Shown in pieces: positions 17,365-26,503 of a stretch of DNA of 64,000 nucleotides. Both the position numbers and the translations under genes were made by a program. Positions within the stretch are counted from its first letter, which is position 1. Each line of letters opens with the position of its first letter. The stretch lies in assembly GCF_014653155.1 (NCBI RefSeq), contig NZ_BNAF01000007.1, positions 186,001 through 250,000 on the forward strand. The letters are read 5' to 3'. Origin of the DNA: Sphingobacterium griseoflavum. GTDB lineage: Bacteria; Bacteroidota; Bacteroidia; Sphingobacteriales; Sphingobacteriaceae. The notes under the pieces were generated by a model. It saw nothing but the letters and a program-made list of their open reading frames with translations. It searched no databases and was not told the DNA's origin.

Positions 17365-18795
17365 TTATTTAACTTCGGAAACACGAATCGTGTTCGTTCT
17401 TCCTTTTTCATGCAACGGCGTTGATGATGTGTTGATAACGATTTGTCCAGAGGTAACCAAATTGTTTTCTTTCAACAATGTGTTCACATCTTGTATTGTT
17501 CCGTCCGTGCTTTCAAATTTCTCGTAGATAAACACGCGCACACCCCAAACGAGGCTTAAGAGGTTAAGCAAATTCTTGTTTCCGGTGAAAACGTAGATAT
17601 CTGCATTGGGGCGGTAGCTTGAAATCTCAAAAGCTGTATATCCGGAAGAAGTCATGACAGCGATAGCAGAAGCTTCTGTACTCGCAGCTAAGTGAATCGA
17701 TGATCCGCAGATTGCATCCGGGATACGGGTTTTAGTGACATGTACACTTGATTTACTGCTGTAATAAGGATAGGAAGTCTGCTCGACATGCGTAATAATC
17801 TTTGCCATGGTTTCGATGACAATTTCCGGGAATTCGCCCACAGATGTCTCGCCACTCAGCATAACGGCGTCCGCGCCATCTAGTACCGAGTTGGCCACGT
17901 CGTTAACTTCTGCACGCGTAGGACGTGGGGTGGTAATCATGCTCTCCAACATTTGTGTGGCAATGATAACCGGCTTGGACAGGTCACGGCATTTCTGTAC
18001 GATCATCTTTTGTAGGCCCGGAACTTCCTCCATAGGCATCTCCACGCCAAGGTCTCCACGAGCGACCATTACCGCATCCGTCGCTTCGATAATCGCATCG
18101 ATATTGTCAATGGCTTCCGGTTTTTCAACCTTCGCGATAACCAGGGCATGGCTGCCCTTCGCTTTGATAATTTCCTTACACTGGTAAATATCCTCGGCAG
18201 AACGTACGAAGGACATGGCAATCCAATCTGCGCCGTGGTCCAATGCAAAATTAAGGTTGTCTAGATCTTCCTCTGTCAGGGAGGGGATAGATACTTTGGT
18301 GTTGGGAAGGTTGACACCCTTACGTGATGTAAGGACCCCGCCGTGCACAACTTCGCATTTTACCGAGTCCTTGTGGTTGGTAGATAGCACGCGCAATTGC
18401 AGTTTCCCATCATCCAAAAGGATAATCTCGCCTTCTTTTACGTCGTTCGGGAAATTCTCATAGGTAATATATATGCGGTTTTCATCACCAATAAGCTCTT
18501 CGGTCGTCATCTCGACTTCGGAGCCGTTGATCAATACCGCCCCGCCTTCTTTCATTTTCCCAATACGGATTTTTGGTCCCTGCAAATCTGCTAGAATACC
18601 GACATTGAAGGGATGCTCACTATTGATTTCTTTGATGGTATTGATCACTTTTAAATGGTCTTCCTGACTTCCGTGCGAGAAGTTCAGCCGACAAACATCC
18701 ACACCTTTGGCAATCAAATTGGTCAATATGGTTTTGTCCGACGATGCTGGACCAAGTGTGGCAACGATTTTTGTCCTTTTTTGAATCTTATTCAT
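17365..18795 (-). CDS. pyk: Pyruvate kinase
   Basis: The 476-residue enzyme makes pyruvate and ATP from phosphoenolpyruvate and ADP, the last step of glycolysis. Visible signatures: KIVATLGPASSD at the start, RLNFSHGS (about 35-42), the metal-binding block IIAKVEKPEAIDNIDAII, VARGDLGVEMP, and ATQMLESM followed by PTRAEVNDVANSVLDGADAVML split over the active site. Length is typical. It sits in the Bacteroidota neighbourhood with the IPExxxVDY gene, acpP, fabF and rnc. A TATTTTTG element lies upstream on the minus strand (18843-18850). Confidence 0.98.
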   Translation of the reverse strand: MNKIQKRTKIVATLGPASSDKTILTNLIAKGVDVCRLNFSHGSQEDHLKVINTIKEINSEHPFNVGILADLQGPKIRIGKMKEGGAVLINGSEVEMTTEELIGDENRIYITYENFPNDVKEGEIILLDDGKLQLRVLSTNHKDSVKCEVVHGGVLTSRKGVNLPNTKVSIPSLTEEDLDNLNFALDHGADWIAMSFVRSAEDIYQCKEIIKAKGSHALVIAKVEKPEAIDNIDAIIEATDAVMVARGDLGVEMPMEEVPGLQKMIVQKCRDLSKPVIIATQMLESMITTPRPTRAEVNDVANSVLDGADAVMLSGETSVGEFPEIVIETMAKIITHVEQTSYPYYSSKSSVHVTKTRIPDAICGSSIHLAASTEASAIAVMTSSGYTAFEISSYRPNADIYVFTGNKNLLNLLSLVWGVRVFIYEKFESTDGTIQDVNTLLKENNLVTSGQIVINTSSTPLHEKGRTNTIRVSEVK

Positions 18796-18913
18796 TTACA
18801 ATATTTTATTAATGTATGTTCGTTTGTGTAAAACTTGTGACGCAAAAATAGCAATCTGTTTTTAAGTTAGGTTTACTAATGTGTAAAATTTACACTTTGC
18901 TATCGTTAAAGTG

Positions 18914-19420
18914 CTAAAATATAAGATTTTCTTTGGATTTCAATGAGGTGGGGTCTAATTCTTTTGTCAACATCACCTCATTGATTCCTTTAAGCTCTTC
19001 CAAGAGCAGGCGGAGGTCTTCCGTATCAATATAGTGCTTGATCATTAAAAAATAATCAAAATTGGGTAGCTCAGGTACCAATAGACTGCCTTCGATGCTT
19101 CGGTTATTGAGCAGATAAAATTCAAACTCAAAATTTATGTCACAATATCGATATATTGTAAAATAATGTTTGATCAAACCGCGCTGCCTGGTTTTTTCGA
19201 AAATGATATGGTAATCCATTTCATCTTTTTCCTTTTCCTTGAGATAGCCTTTATGGTCAACATAGTCTTCTTTTCCGCGTCGAAAAGCCAAGCCCGTGCA
19301 TTTGTAGATAAAATGGCAAAGGCGGTAATCGCGCAGAGCGGTGCTGATGCCCACCAACACGAAATCCAACTCCAAATCGAAGTCTAAATCGAGCGTTACC
19401 TGTTTTTTTATCGTACTCAC
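18914..19420 (-). CDS. IPExxxVDY family protein
   Basis: From the GTG at 19420 the product is about 168 residues. It matches the IPExxxVDY family of Bacteroidota: an N-terminal LDFDLELDFVLVGISTALRDYRLC block and the signature VPELPNFDYFLM (the name motif with substitutions). No activity is known. The frame is also open to an ATG at 19471, but the added residues do not resemble homologues, and a promoter-like TTGG/TATTTTCG pair lies between the two starts, so GTG is preferred. It lies 118 nt upstream of pyk on the same strand and is divergent from acpP, its usual neighbourhood. Confidence 0.75.
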   Translation of the reverse strand: MSTIKKQVTLDLDFDLELDFVLVGISTALRDYRLCHFIYKCTGLAFRRGKEDYVDHKGYLKEKEKDEMDYHIIFEKTRQRGLIKHYFTIYRYCDINFEFEFYLLNNRSIEGSLLVPELPNFDYFLMIKHYIDTEDLRLLLEELKGINEVMLTKELDPTSLKSKENLIF

Positions 19421-19616
19421 ACCTGTAATAGTTAAGATCGAAAATAGGAAAAAATACGCAAGCTCCGCCAATTTTATACGTAAAAACTAATGTTGAACAA
19501 AGTTCTTGGATGCTAAAAAAAAAATTATTAATATTGGATAAGGGGCTAATAGCGCCTGTTTTTAAAACAAAGCCCGCATAAAAACGTTCTTATTTCAAAT
19601 CTTCAATCCAAAAAGG

Positions 19617-19647
19617 TTTGATATTTGGGGAAATTTATTTTTCTTTG
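19617..19647 (+). promoter_or_regulatory. Candidate acpP promoter
   Basis: TTTG at 19617-19620, a 19-nt spacer and TTTCTTTG at 19640-19647 (one mismatch from TAnnTTTG). Initiation near 19651 gives a leader of about 30 nt before the acpP ATG. Confidence 0.65.
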
Positions 19648-19680
19648 CACAGATTTATTAAACAATTAAACTATAAAATC

Positions 19681-19920
19681 ATGTCAGATATCGCATCAAG
19701 AGTAAAAGCAATTATCGTTGAAAAGTTAGGTGTAGACGAAAACGAAGTGACACCAGAAGCTTCATTCACGAATGATTTAGGTGCAGACTCACTTGATACA
19801 GTTGAGTTGATCATGGAATTCGAAAAAGAATTTAACGTAGCTATTCCTGACGACCAAGCTGAAAACATCAGTACTGTAGGTCAAGCTATCTCTTACTTAG
19901 AAAAGAACGTTAGTAACTAA
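19681..19920 (+). CDS. acpP: Acyl carrier protein
   Basis: The 79-residue acidic ACP carries growing fatty acyl chains on a 4'-phosphopantetheine arm attached to Ser37 in the DSLD motif ([10 protein letters not shown]). The reading frame is open upstream to 19618, but the family start [12 protein letters not shown] begins at the ATG 19681, which also fits the promoter at 19617-19647. fabF follows 22 nt downstream, so the two fatty-acid genes form an operon. Confidence 0.98.
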   Translation: MSDIASRVKAIIVEKLGVDENEVTPEASFTNDLGADSLDTVELIMEFEKEFNVAIPDDQAENISTVGQAISYLEKNVSN

Positions 19921-19942
19921 TTTATTAGGCCAAACATATTTA

Positions 19943-21196
19943 ATGGAGCTTAAAAGAGTAGTTGTAACAGGGTTAGGCGCTCTTACACCACTAGGCAATA
20001 CGGTCTCAGCATACTGGGACGGTTTGGTTAATGGTGTAAGTGGTGCTGCTCCTATTACGCATTTCGATGCATCAAAATTTAAGACCCAATTCGCTTGTGA
20101 AGTGAAGGGATTTGATCCACATGATTTTATGGATCGTAAAGAGGCTCGCAAAGTCGATCCTTTTGTTCAGTATGCAATAGCTTCCACAGATGAGGCGGTC
20201 AAAGATGCTGAACTGCAATTTGACCAGTTGGATACCAATCGCATTGGTGTAATTTGGGGTTCGGGAATCGGTGGTCTAAAAACTTTTTTGGATGAGGTGG
20301 CAACCTACGCCAAAGGCGATGGTACACCGCGTTTCAATCCATTCTTTATTCCTAAGATGCTCGTAGACATTGCTCCCGGGCATATCTCGATGCGCCATGG
20401 TTTGCGTGGGCCGAACTTTTCAGCCGTTTCAGCCTGTGCTTCCTCTACCAATGCGATGATCGACGCGTTCAATTATATTCGTATGGGGATGGCTGATATC
20501 ATCATCACGGGAGGATCAGAAGCGACAGTGAACGAGGCGGGCATTGGAGGCTTCAATGCCATGCACGCGCTATCGACAAGAAATGACGATCCAACTACGG
20601 CTTCACGCCCGTTTGATAAGGACAGAGACGGTTTTGTTTCCGGTGAAGGTTCCGGTGCCATTATTTTGGAGAGTTTAGAACATGCACTGGCACGTGGCGC
20701 AAAGATCTATGCCGAGGTTGCTGGGGGAGGCATGAGCGCTGATGCCTATCATATTACCGCTTCCCATCCGGAAGGTTTGGGTGCGAAGTTGGCTATGAGT
20801 AAAGCGATCGCTGATGCTAAATTCAACTACACAGACATTGATTATATCAATGTGCATGGTACATCCACACCAGTGGGTGATATCAGTGAGACGAAAGCGA
20901 TCATCGACTTATTTGGTGAGCAGGCCTACAGATTGAATATCAGCTCGACAAAGTCTATGACGGGACATTTGTTGGGCGCAGCGGGTGCGATAGAAGCAAT
21001 AGCTTCCATTCTATCGGTGAAAAATGATATCGTGCCACCAACTATTAACCATTTTAACGATGATCCGCAAATCGATAATAATCTTAATTTTACATTCAAT
21101 ACCGCGCAAAGGCGCGTGGTGAATGCCGCGCTAAGCAATACCTTTGGTTTTGGTGGCCATAACGCCTCTATCATCGTCAAGAAGTATCACGCTTAG
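19943..21196 (+). CDS. fabF: 3-oxoacyl-ACP synthase II
   Basis: The 417-residue KAS II condenses malonyl-ACP with acyl-ACP in fatty-acid elongation. The catalytic Cys is at about residue 165 (SACASSTN), and the two His are in NVHGTSTPVGD and SMTGHLLGAAG. Length and start (MELKRVVVTGLGALTPLGN) are standard. Directly downstream of acpP, followed by rnc, the order common in Bacteroidota. Confidence 0.98.
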   Translation: MELKRVVVTGLGALTPLGNTVSAYWDGLVNGVSGAAPITHFDASKFKTQFACEVKGFDPHDFMDRKEARKVDPFVQYAIASTDEAVKDAELQFDQLDTNRIGVIWGSGIGGLKTFLDEVATYAKGDGTPRFNPFFIPKMLVDIAPGHISMRHGLRGPNFSAVSACASSTNAMIDAFNYIRMGMADIIITGGSEATVNEAGIGGFNAMHALSTRNDDPTTASRPFDKDRDGFVSGEGSGAIILESLEHALARGAKIYAEVAGGGMSADAYHITASHPEGLGAKLAMSKAIADAKFNYTDIDYINVHGTSTPVGDISETKAIIDLFGEQAYRLNISSTKSMTGHLLGAAGAIEAIASILSVKNDIVPPTINHFNDDPQIDNNLNFTFNTAQRRVVNAALSNTFGFGGHNASIIVKKYHA

Positions 21197-21228
21197 CTAA
21201 AGTTAAAATGATCATTTAGATACAGTGA

Positions 21229-21259
21229 AATAGGTAGTTCCGATCAGGAACTGCCTATT
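21229..21259 (+). terminator. Hairpin between fabF and rnc
   Basis: AATAGGTAGTTCC (21229-21241) pairs with GGAACTGCCTATT (21247-21259) with one G-U pair. The downstream tail (GCTTATTTATG) is only partly T-rich, so it may attenuate rather than fully terminate before rnc at 21278. Confidence 0.6.
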
Positions 21260-21277
21260 GCTTATTTATGTTGCAGC

Positions 21278-22030
21278 ATGCCTTTCTCAAGGATTTACTA
21301 CTTATATTTTTCACCACACAGGGCTTACATCCGTAAACTGAAGAACATTCTTGGTTTTGTTCCGGGCAATATTAAATTGTACCAAATGGCATTTCGCCAT
21401 AAGTCTGTCGCAACAGCGATCAAAGATGGCGTGAAAAATAGCAACGAGCGCCTGGAGTTTTTGGGAGATGCGGTGTTGGGCTCCGTGGTTGCCGAGCTGC
21501 TTTTTAAATTATACCCTTATAAGGACGAGGGTTTTTTGACCGAGCTGCGTTCAAAAATAGTAAGCCGTGTAAACTTGAACCAGCTTTCCCGCAAGCTTGG
21601 GTTTAATGAATTCATGGAGTATGATGCCCGTATGATCAGCTATCCGAACAAACAGAGTTCGCTCTTGGGCGATGCGTTTGAAGCGGTAATTGGGGCAGTG
21701 TACGTCGATAAGGGGTACAAATTTACCCGCGAATTTTTGCTTACCCGTATTATCAAACCGCACGTCGATATCCACATGTTGGAAGTCACCGAGACGAATT
21801 TCAAAAGCCGTCTTATCGAGTGGTGCCAACATTATGGCAAGGAAATCCAGTTTGTGCAGGTGCTCAATCCTCCCAGTGATTCGTCGAAATTATTTTATGT
21901 AGAAGTTTTGATCGATGGAAAGGTTTGCGGACACGGCCGAGATTTCAATAAAAAAAGTGCCGAAAAATTAGCCGCTGAGAAAGCTTGCGAATTGCTTAAA
22001 ATATTCGAAACCGAAGAGTTTTCCCGGTAA
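21278..22030 (+). CDS. rnc: Ribonuclease III
   Basis: The 250-residue endoribonuclease cuts double-stranded RNA, including rRNA precursors. The signature RLEFLGDAVLG (about residues 59-69) and the second acidic cluster (LGDAFEAVIGAVYVD) supply the metal ligands; a double-stranded RNA-binding domain fills the last about 75 residues. The N-terminal extension (MPFSRIYYLYFSPHRAYIRKL) is typical of Bacteroidota RNase III. It follows fabF after a hairpin and precedes hisS. Confidence 0.96.
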   Translation: MPFSRIYYLYFSPHRAYIRKLKNILGFVPGNIKLYQMAFRHKSVATAIKDGVKNSNERLEFLGDAVLGSVVAELLFKLYPYKDEGFLTELRSKIVSRVNLNQLSRKLGFNEFMEYDARMISYPNKQSSLLGDAFEAVIGAVYVDKGYKFTREFLLTRIIKPHVDIHMLEVTETNFKSRLIEWCQHYGKEIQFVQVLNPPSDSSKLFYVEVLIDGKVCGHGRDFNKKSAEKLAAEKACELLKIFETEEFSR

Positions 22031-22037
22031 TCTGAGC

Positions 22038-22068
22038 TTTCGCTTTTCGTCCGTATATCTTACCTTTG
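22038..22068 (+). promoter_or_regulatory. Candidate hisS promoter abutting the start codon
   Basis: TTTC (22038-22041), a 19-nt spacer and TACCTTTG (22061-22068) are followed after four bases by the hisS ATG at 22073. In Bacteroidota the start point lies about 4-7 nt after this box, so the mRNA would begin at or just beyond the ATG. Confidence 0.6.
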
Positions 22069-22072
22069 CCGT

Positions 22073-23464
22073 ATGGCAACTATCAAACCTTCCTTAGCTA
22101 AAGGCACCCGCGATTTCTCTCCTCTGGAGATGGAAAAGCGCAACTATATATTTGACACCCTCAAGTCTGTATTTAAAAAGTTTGGCTACAATGAAATTCA
22201 AACACCTTCGTTCGAGAACCTGTCTACATTGACTGGGAAATATGGGGAGGAAGGTGATAGGTTAATTTTCAAGATTTTGAACTCGGGCGATTATCTGGCT
22301 AAAGCACCCACGGATTTATTGGAACAGAAAAGTGCCCATAAGCTTATCTCCCATATTTCTGAGAAAGCGTTACGGTATGATTTGACAGTGCCCTTTGCAC
22401 GATACGTGGTGATGCACCAGCATGCGTTAGCACTGCCTTTCAAACGCTTCCAAATCCAGCCGGTTTGGCGCGCCGATCGCCCGCAACGAGGACGTTACCG
22501 CGAGTTTTATCAGTGCGATGTAGATGTGGTGGGGTCTCCCTCGCTGCTGAATGAAGCCGAGTTCATGCTGATCTATCACGAGGCTTTTCTAGCACTTGGA
22601 TTGACCGATTTCACGATTAAGCTCAATAACCGCAAAATTTTGAGCGGAATAGCAGAGGTCATTGGCAAGCCGGCGTTGATCGTGGATATGACAGTAGCCA
22701 TTGACAAGCTGGACAAGATTGGTTTGGATGGGGTAAACAAGGAGTTGCTCGAGCGTGGTTTTACCGTGGATGACTTGGCACTGTTGAAGCCTATCATTTT
22801 GTTGGGAGGCAGTAATGCCGAGAAGTTGACGTCATTAAAAGAAATCTTAAGGTCATCCCCCCAAGGACAGGAAGGAATTGCGGAGCTGGAAGAGGTTTTC
22901 GCGTATCTGGATGCTTTTGGTGCCGCAAATGTTATCGAAAAGCACGTAGAAGTCGATATTACCTTAGCCCGAGGGTTGAATTATTATACGGGTTGTATCT
23001 TTGAGGTCAAGACCAATGAGGTCGCGATGGGAAGTATCGGTGGCGGTGGTCGATATGACGATTTGACGGGTATGTTTGGTGGAAAAGAACTGACTGGCGT
23101 GGGCGTTTCTTTTGGTGCGGACCGTATTTACGATGTTTTAGAGGAGCTGAACCGCTTTCCTTCGTCTTCAGCGACTACAACACAGCTTTTGTTGGTGAAT
23201 TTTGACAAGTCTATCGAGCCTTTCACGCTTCGTCTTTTAGCAGACCTTCGCGCGGTAGGTATCGCGGCAGAACTTTATCCGGCGGCTTTAAAATTAAAAA
23301 AGCAGATGGGCTATGCGGATGAAAAAAAGATTCCGTATGTATTGTTGGTGGGTGAAGAAGAGATGACGTCTGGCAATCTTTCGCTAAAGGATATGCGTAC
23401 AGGTGAACAAAGCAAAGTGCGCAGAGAGGAGCTGCTAAACATGTTGCAGAAAGAGGTAGGCTAA
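22073..23464 (+). CDS. hisS: Histidyl-tRNA synthetase
   Basis: The 463-residue class II synthetase charges tRNA-His. Motif 1 lies near residue 40; motif 2 includes RFQIQPVWRADRPQRGRYREFYQCDVD; the His-specific loop reads LARGLNYYTGCIFEV; motif 3 is near SFGADRIYDVL. An anticodon-binding domain occupies the last about 95 residues. Length fits the Bacteroidota form. It lies 42 nt after rnc with its own apparent promoter. Confidence 0.97.
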   Translation: MATIKPSLAKGTRDFSPLEMEKRNYIFDTLKSVFKKFGYNEIQTPSFENLSTLTGKYGEEGDRLIFKILNSGDYLAKAPTDLLEQKSAHKLISHISEKALRYDLTVPFARYVVMHQHALALPFKRFQIQPVWRADRPQRGRYREFYQCDVDVVGSPSLLNEAEFMLIYHEAFLALGLTDFTIKLNNRKILSGIAEVIGKPALIVDMTVAIDKLDKIGLDGVNKELLERGFTVDDLALLKPIILLGGSNAEKLTSLKEILRSSPQGQEGIAELEEVFAYLDAFGAANVIEKHVEVDITLARGLNYYTGCIFEVKTNEVAMGSIGGGGRYDDLTGMFGGKELTGVGVSFGADRIYDVLEELNRFPSSSATTTQLLLVNFDKSIEPFTLRLLADLRAVGIAAELYPAALKLKKQMGYADEKKIPYVLLVGEEEMTSGNLSLKDMRTGEQSKVRREELLNMLQKEVG

Positions 23465-23539
23465 GCGATATTTTTTTGAAAATGAAAGTATCTGATGAAA
23501 CACTATTTTGACAAAAAAGCGCCATTTCCTCCCTTTATT

Positions 23540-23573
23540 TTGTCCGAAATATCGTAATAAATGATTAGATTTG
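23540..23573 (+). promoter_or_regulatory. Candidate pdhA promoter
   Basis: TTG (23540-23542), a 23-nt gap and TAGATTTG (23566-23573, full TAnnTTTG match). The spacer is longer than the usual 19-21 nt. It would give a leader of about 30 nt. Confidence 0.55.
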
Positions 23574-23607
23574 TGGTCGTATTAGTAAAGAAATTCAATA
23601 CTTTGAA

Positions 23608-24603
23608 ATGAGTTCAACACCTATAACAAAAGAAACATATCTAGAGTGGTATAGATCTATGCTGCTTATGCGTAAATTCGAAGAGAAGACAGGACAGTTA
23701 TACGGGCAGCAAAAAATCCGTGGTTTTTGTCACTTATACATCGGTCAAGAAGCTGTTATGGCGGGCACGATGTCGGTTATTAAACCTGAGGATTCCGTTA
23801 TTACAGCCTACAGAGATCACGCACATGCATTGGCAAAGGGTGTTTCAGCAGATGCATGTATGGCAGAGATGTTTGGAAAAATCACAGGATGTTCGAAAGG
23901 CAAGGGGGGCTCGATGCACTTTTTCTCCAAGGAGCATAAAATGATGGGTGGCCACGGTATCGTGGGCGGTCAGATTCCGTTGGGTGCGGGTATTGCATTT
24001 GCGGAGAAATATTTAGGCAATACGAATGTGAATATATGCTACATGGGGGATGGCGCTGTACGTCAAGGTGCTTTCAACGAGACGCTCAATATGGCGATGA
24101 CCTGGAAACTTCCTGTTATTTTCGTTTGCGAAAATAATGGATACGCTATGGGTACGTCCGTCGCGCGTACAACCAATATGATGGATATCTACAAAATGGG
24201 ACATGGCTTTGATATGCCTAGTGCTCCAGTAGACGGGATGGACGTGGTTGCCGTTCATAATGCGATGGACGAAGCTGTGCAACGTGCACGCGCAGGTGAA
24301 GGACCAACATTCTTAGAGATCCGTACATACCGGTACAAAGGACACTCGATGTCCGATCCAGCAAAATACCGTACCAAAGAGGAGTTGGAAGAATTTAAAG
24401 GTAGAGATCCATTGTTGTCTACCAAAGCGGCTATCGTAGAAAACAAATACGCAGATGACGCTTGGTTTGCAGAAGTGGATGCAGAGATCAAGAAAATTGT
24501 AGAGGATTCTGTTAAATTTGCAGAAGAATCTCCTTATCCAGATGCTTCTGAAATCTACAAAGATGTCTATGTGCAAGAGGACTATCCTTTTATAATGGAC
24601 TAA
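23608..24603 (+). CDS. pdhA: Pyruvate dehydrogenase E1 component, alpha subunit
   Basis: The 331-residue subunit, with the beta subunit, decarboxylates pyruvate using thiamine diphosphate and passes acetyl groups to E2. The ThDP-binding motif is GDGAVRQGAFNETLNMAMTWKLPVIFVCENN (starts GDG near residue 148, ends NN). The phosphorylation-loop-like region YRYKGHSMSDPAKYR is also present. It is followed 44 nt later by the E2 gene. The beta subunit gene is not in the window, so E1 must be completed from elsewhere. Confidence 0.96.
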   Translation: MSSTPITKETYLEWYRSMLLMRKFEEKTGQLYGQQKIRGFCHLYIGQEAVMAGTMSVIKPEDSVITAYRDHAHALAKGVSADACMAEMFGKITGCSKGKGGSMHFFSKEHKMMGGHGIVGGQIPLGAGIAFAEKYLGNTNVNICYMGDGAVRQGAFNETLNMAMTWKLPVIFVCENNGYAMGTSVARTTNMMDIYKMGHGFDMPSAPVDGMDVVAVHNAMDEAVQRARAGEGPTFLEIRTYRYKGHSMSDPAKYRTKEELEEFKGRDPLLSTKAAIVENKYADDAWFAEVDAEIKKIVEDSVKFAEESPYPDASEIYKDVYVQEDYPFIMD

Positions 24604-24647
24604 TTAATTCGAATTACTTTAACTTAAAGATATAATCTACTATACAA

Positions 24648-26309
24648 ATGGCTGAAGTAGTAAAAATGCCGAAAATGAGTGACACCATGACCGAAGGGGT
24701 GATCGCTAAATGGCACAAGAAAGTCGGTGATAAAGTAAGCTCAGGGGATTTGATCGCCGAAGTGGAAACCGATAAAGCGACGATGGACTTTGAGTCTTAC
24801 CAAGAAGGTACCTTATTGTACATCGGACCTAAAGAAGGTGAAGCCGTCGCTATTGACGCGGTTATTGCTGTTTTGGGTGAAGAGGGCGAAGATTACCAAG
24901 CGCTTTTGGATGGCGACGAGGCAGCAGGCAAAGATGAGCCGAAAGAAGAGAAAACCGCTGAAACGGCTGTGGAAGATAAGAATGAATCGGAATCAGGCGC
25001 AGACAGCGATGTGTCGGCCGAGGATTTAGACTGCACGGTTATTACCATGCCACTATTGAGCGACACCATGACGGAGGGGGTAATCGCCCAATGGAACTTT
25101 AAAGTGGGGGATGCCATCAAGTCTGACGATGCGATCGCGGACGTAGAAACCGACAAAGCCACGATGGAGGTTACCGCCTACGCGGAAGGTACGCTCTTGC
25201 ATATTGGTGTTGAAGCAGGTCAAGCAGCGAAGGTAAATGATATTATTGCGATTGTAGGGCCTGCGGGAACAGATGTTGCACCCCTTTTGAAACAGAAGTC
25301 TTCTGGCTCAGCGCCAAAAGCGAAAGCGGAGAAAGCGACGGATAATAAAGAGAAGGCTACGGATACCAAGGAGGAGCAAGTATCTACCGAAGCAAAAGCA
25401 GGTGATGATGATAGCCGTGTGAAGGCATCTCCATTGGCGCGTAAAATTGCGAAGGATAAAGGCATCAACTTAAATGAGGTTAAGGGATCTGCTGATGGTG
25501 GGCGTATCGTGAAGAAAGATGTGGAGGGTTTTGTGCCTTCGAAGGCGGAGGTACCAAAAGCAGCGGCCGAATCGGCAGCTCCGGCTACGGAGACAAAATC
25601 CATTACTTTGCCACAATTTATCGGCGAAGAAAAATATACCGAGCAGGGTATTTCGCAAATGCGTAAAACCATTGCACGTCGTTTAGGTGAGTCGTTGTTT
25701 ACCGCGCCTCACTTCTATTTGACGATTTCTATCGATATGGACAATGCTATTGCTGCACGTGGCCAAATCAATACGGTAGCACCGGTTAAGGTGTCTTTCA
25801 ACGATATCGTGATCAAAGCGGTTGCTGTTGCCTTGAAGCAACATCCTGCTGTTAATTCTTCTTGGAGAGGGGATAAGATCCGTTTCAATGAGCACGTAAA
25901 TGTAGGTGTTGCTATGGCGGTAGAAGATGGTTTATTGGTACCTGTAGTACGTTTTGCAGATGGTAAATCACTTTCCCATATTTCTGCGGAAGTTAAAGAA
26001 TACGGACAAAAAGCAAAAGCAAAGAAATTACAGCCTGCTGATTGGGAAGGTTCTACCTTCACCGTTTCCAACTTAGGTATGTTCGGTATCGACGAGTTTA
26101 CGTCGATTATCAACTCGCCAGATGGAGCTATCCTTTCTGTGGGAGCCATTCAACAGATTCCTGTCGTGAAAGATGGAGCCATTGTACCGGGCAATATCAT
26201 GAAATTAACGTTGGGCTGCGACCACCGCGTCGTGGATGGTGCAACAGGAGCAGCGTTCCTACAGACATTAAAAGGTTTGTTGGAAGCGCCTATCCGTTTG
26301 CTGGCCTAG
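24648..26309 (+). CDS. pdhC: Dihydrolipoamide acetyltransferase (PDH E2) with two lipoyl domains
   Basis: The 553-residue E2 core contains two lipoyl domains (about 1-80 and 129-205) with lipoyl-lysines Lys43 and Lys170 in ETDKATM, acidic Ala/Glu/Lys linkers, a peripheral-subunit-binding domain (ASPLARKIAKDKGINL, about 262-300), and a catalytic acetyltransferase domain from about 325 ending with the active-site HRVVDGATGA. It passes acetyl groups to CoA and scaffolds the complex. A near-duplicated stretch in the second linker (KATDNKEKATDTKEE) is low complexity. A terminator follows. Confidence 0.96.
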   Translation: MAEVVKMPKMSDTMTEGVIAKWHKKVGDKVSSGDLIAEVETDKATMDFESYQEGTLLYIGPKEGEAVAIDAVIAVLGEEGEDYQALLDGDEAAGKDEPKEEKTAETAVEDKNESESGADSDVSAEDLDCTVITMPLLSDTMTEGVIAQWNFKVGDAIKSDDAIADVETDKATMEVTAYAEGTLLHIGVEAGQAAKVNDIIAIVGPAGTDVAPLLKQKSSGSAPKAKAEKATDNKEKATDTKEEQVSTEAKAGDDDSRVKASPLARKIAKDKGINLNEVKGSADGGRIVKKDVEGFVPSKAEVPKAAAESAAPATETKSITLPQFIGEEKYTEQGISQMRKTIARRLGESLFTAPHFYLTISIDMDNAIAARGQINTVAPVKVSFNDIVIKAVAVALKQHPAVNSSWRGDKIRFNEHVNVGVAMAVEDGLLVPVVRFADGKSLSHISAEVKEYGQKAKAKKLQPADWEGSTFTVSNLGMFGIDEFTSIINSPDGAILSVGAIQQIPVVKDGAIVPGNIMKLTLGCDHRVVDGATGAAFLQTLKGLLEAPIRLLA

Positions 26310-26330
26310 ATAAATAACGAAGTATAAAGA

Positions 26331-26362
26331 AGCACTTTGGTCCATCCAAAGTGCTTTTTTTT
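26331..26362 (+). terminator. Intrinsic terminator of the pdhA-pdhC operon
   Basis: AGCACTTTGG (26331-26340) pairs with CCAAAGTGCT (26346-26355) over a 5-nt loop, followed by eight T. Confidence 0.93.
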
Positions 26363-26427
26363 ATTATATCGTACAAAATCGAAGCTGTAAAAATTTAGTC
26401 GCAACGAATATAGAGTTTTGTTTTTTA

Positions 26428-26457
26428 TTGACTTTTCTGTTAATAAGTGCTATTTTG
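26428..26457 (+). promoter_or_regulatory. Candidate promoter of the serine hydrolase gene
   Basis: TTG (26428-26430), a 20-nt gap and TATTTTG (26451-26457), close to the TAnnTTTG box. The start codon lies about 45 nt further on. Confidence 0.5.
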
Positions 26458-26503
26458 GATCATTCTGGATTAATACTGTAAATCATATATACGAGAGAGC
26501 GTA

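Noticed and set aside
25220..25672. Long minus-strand frame inside the PDH E2 gene
   Set aside because: Opposite an Ala/Lys/Glu-rich linker region of a clear gene; a compositional shadow.
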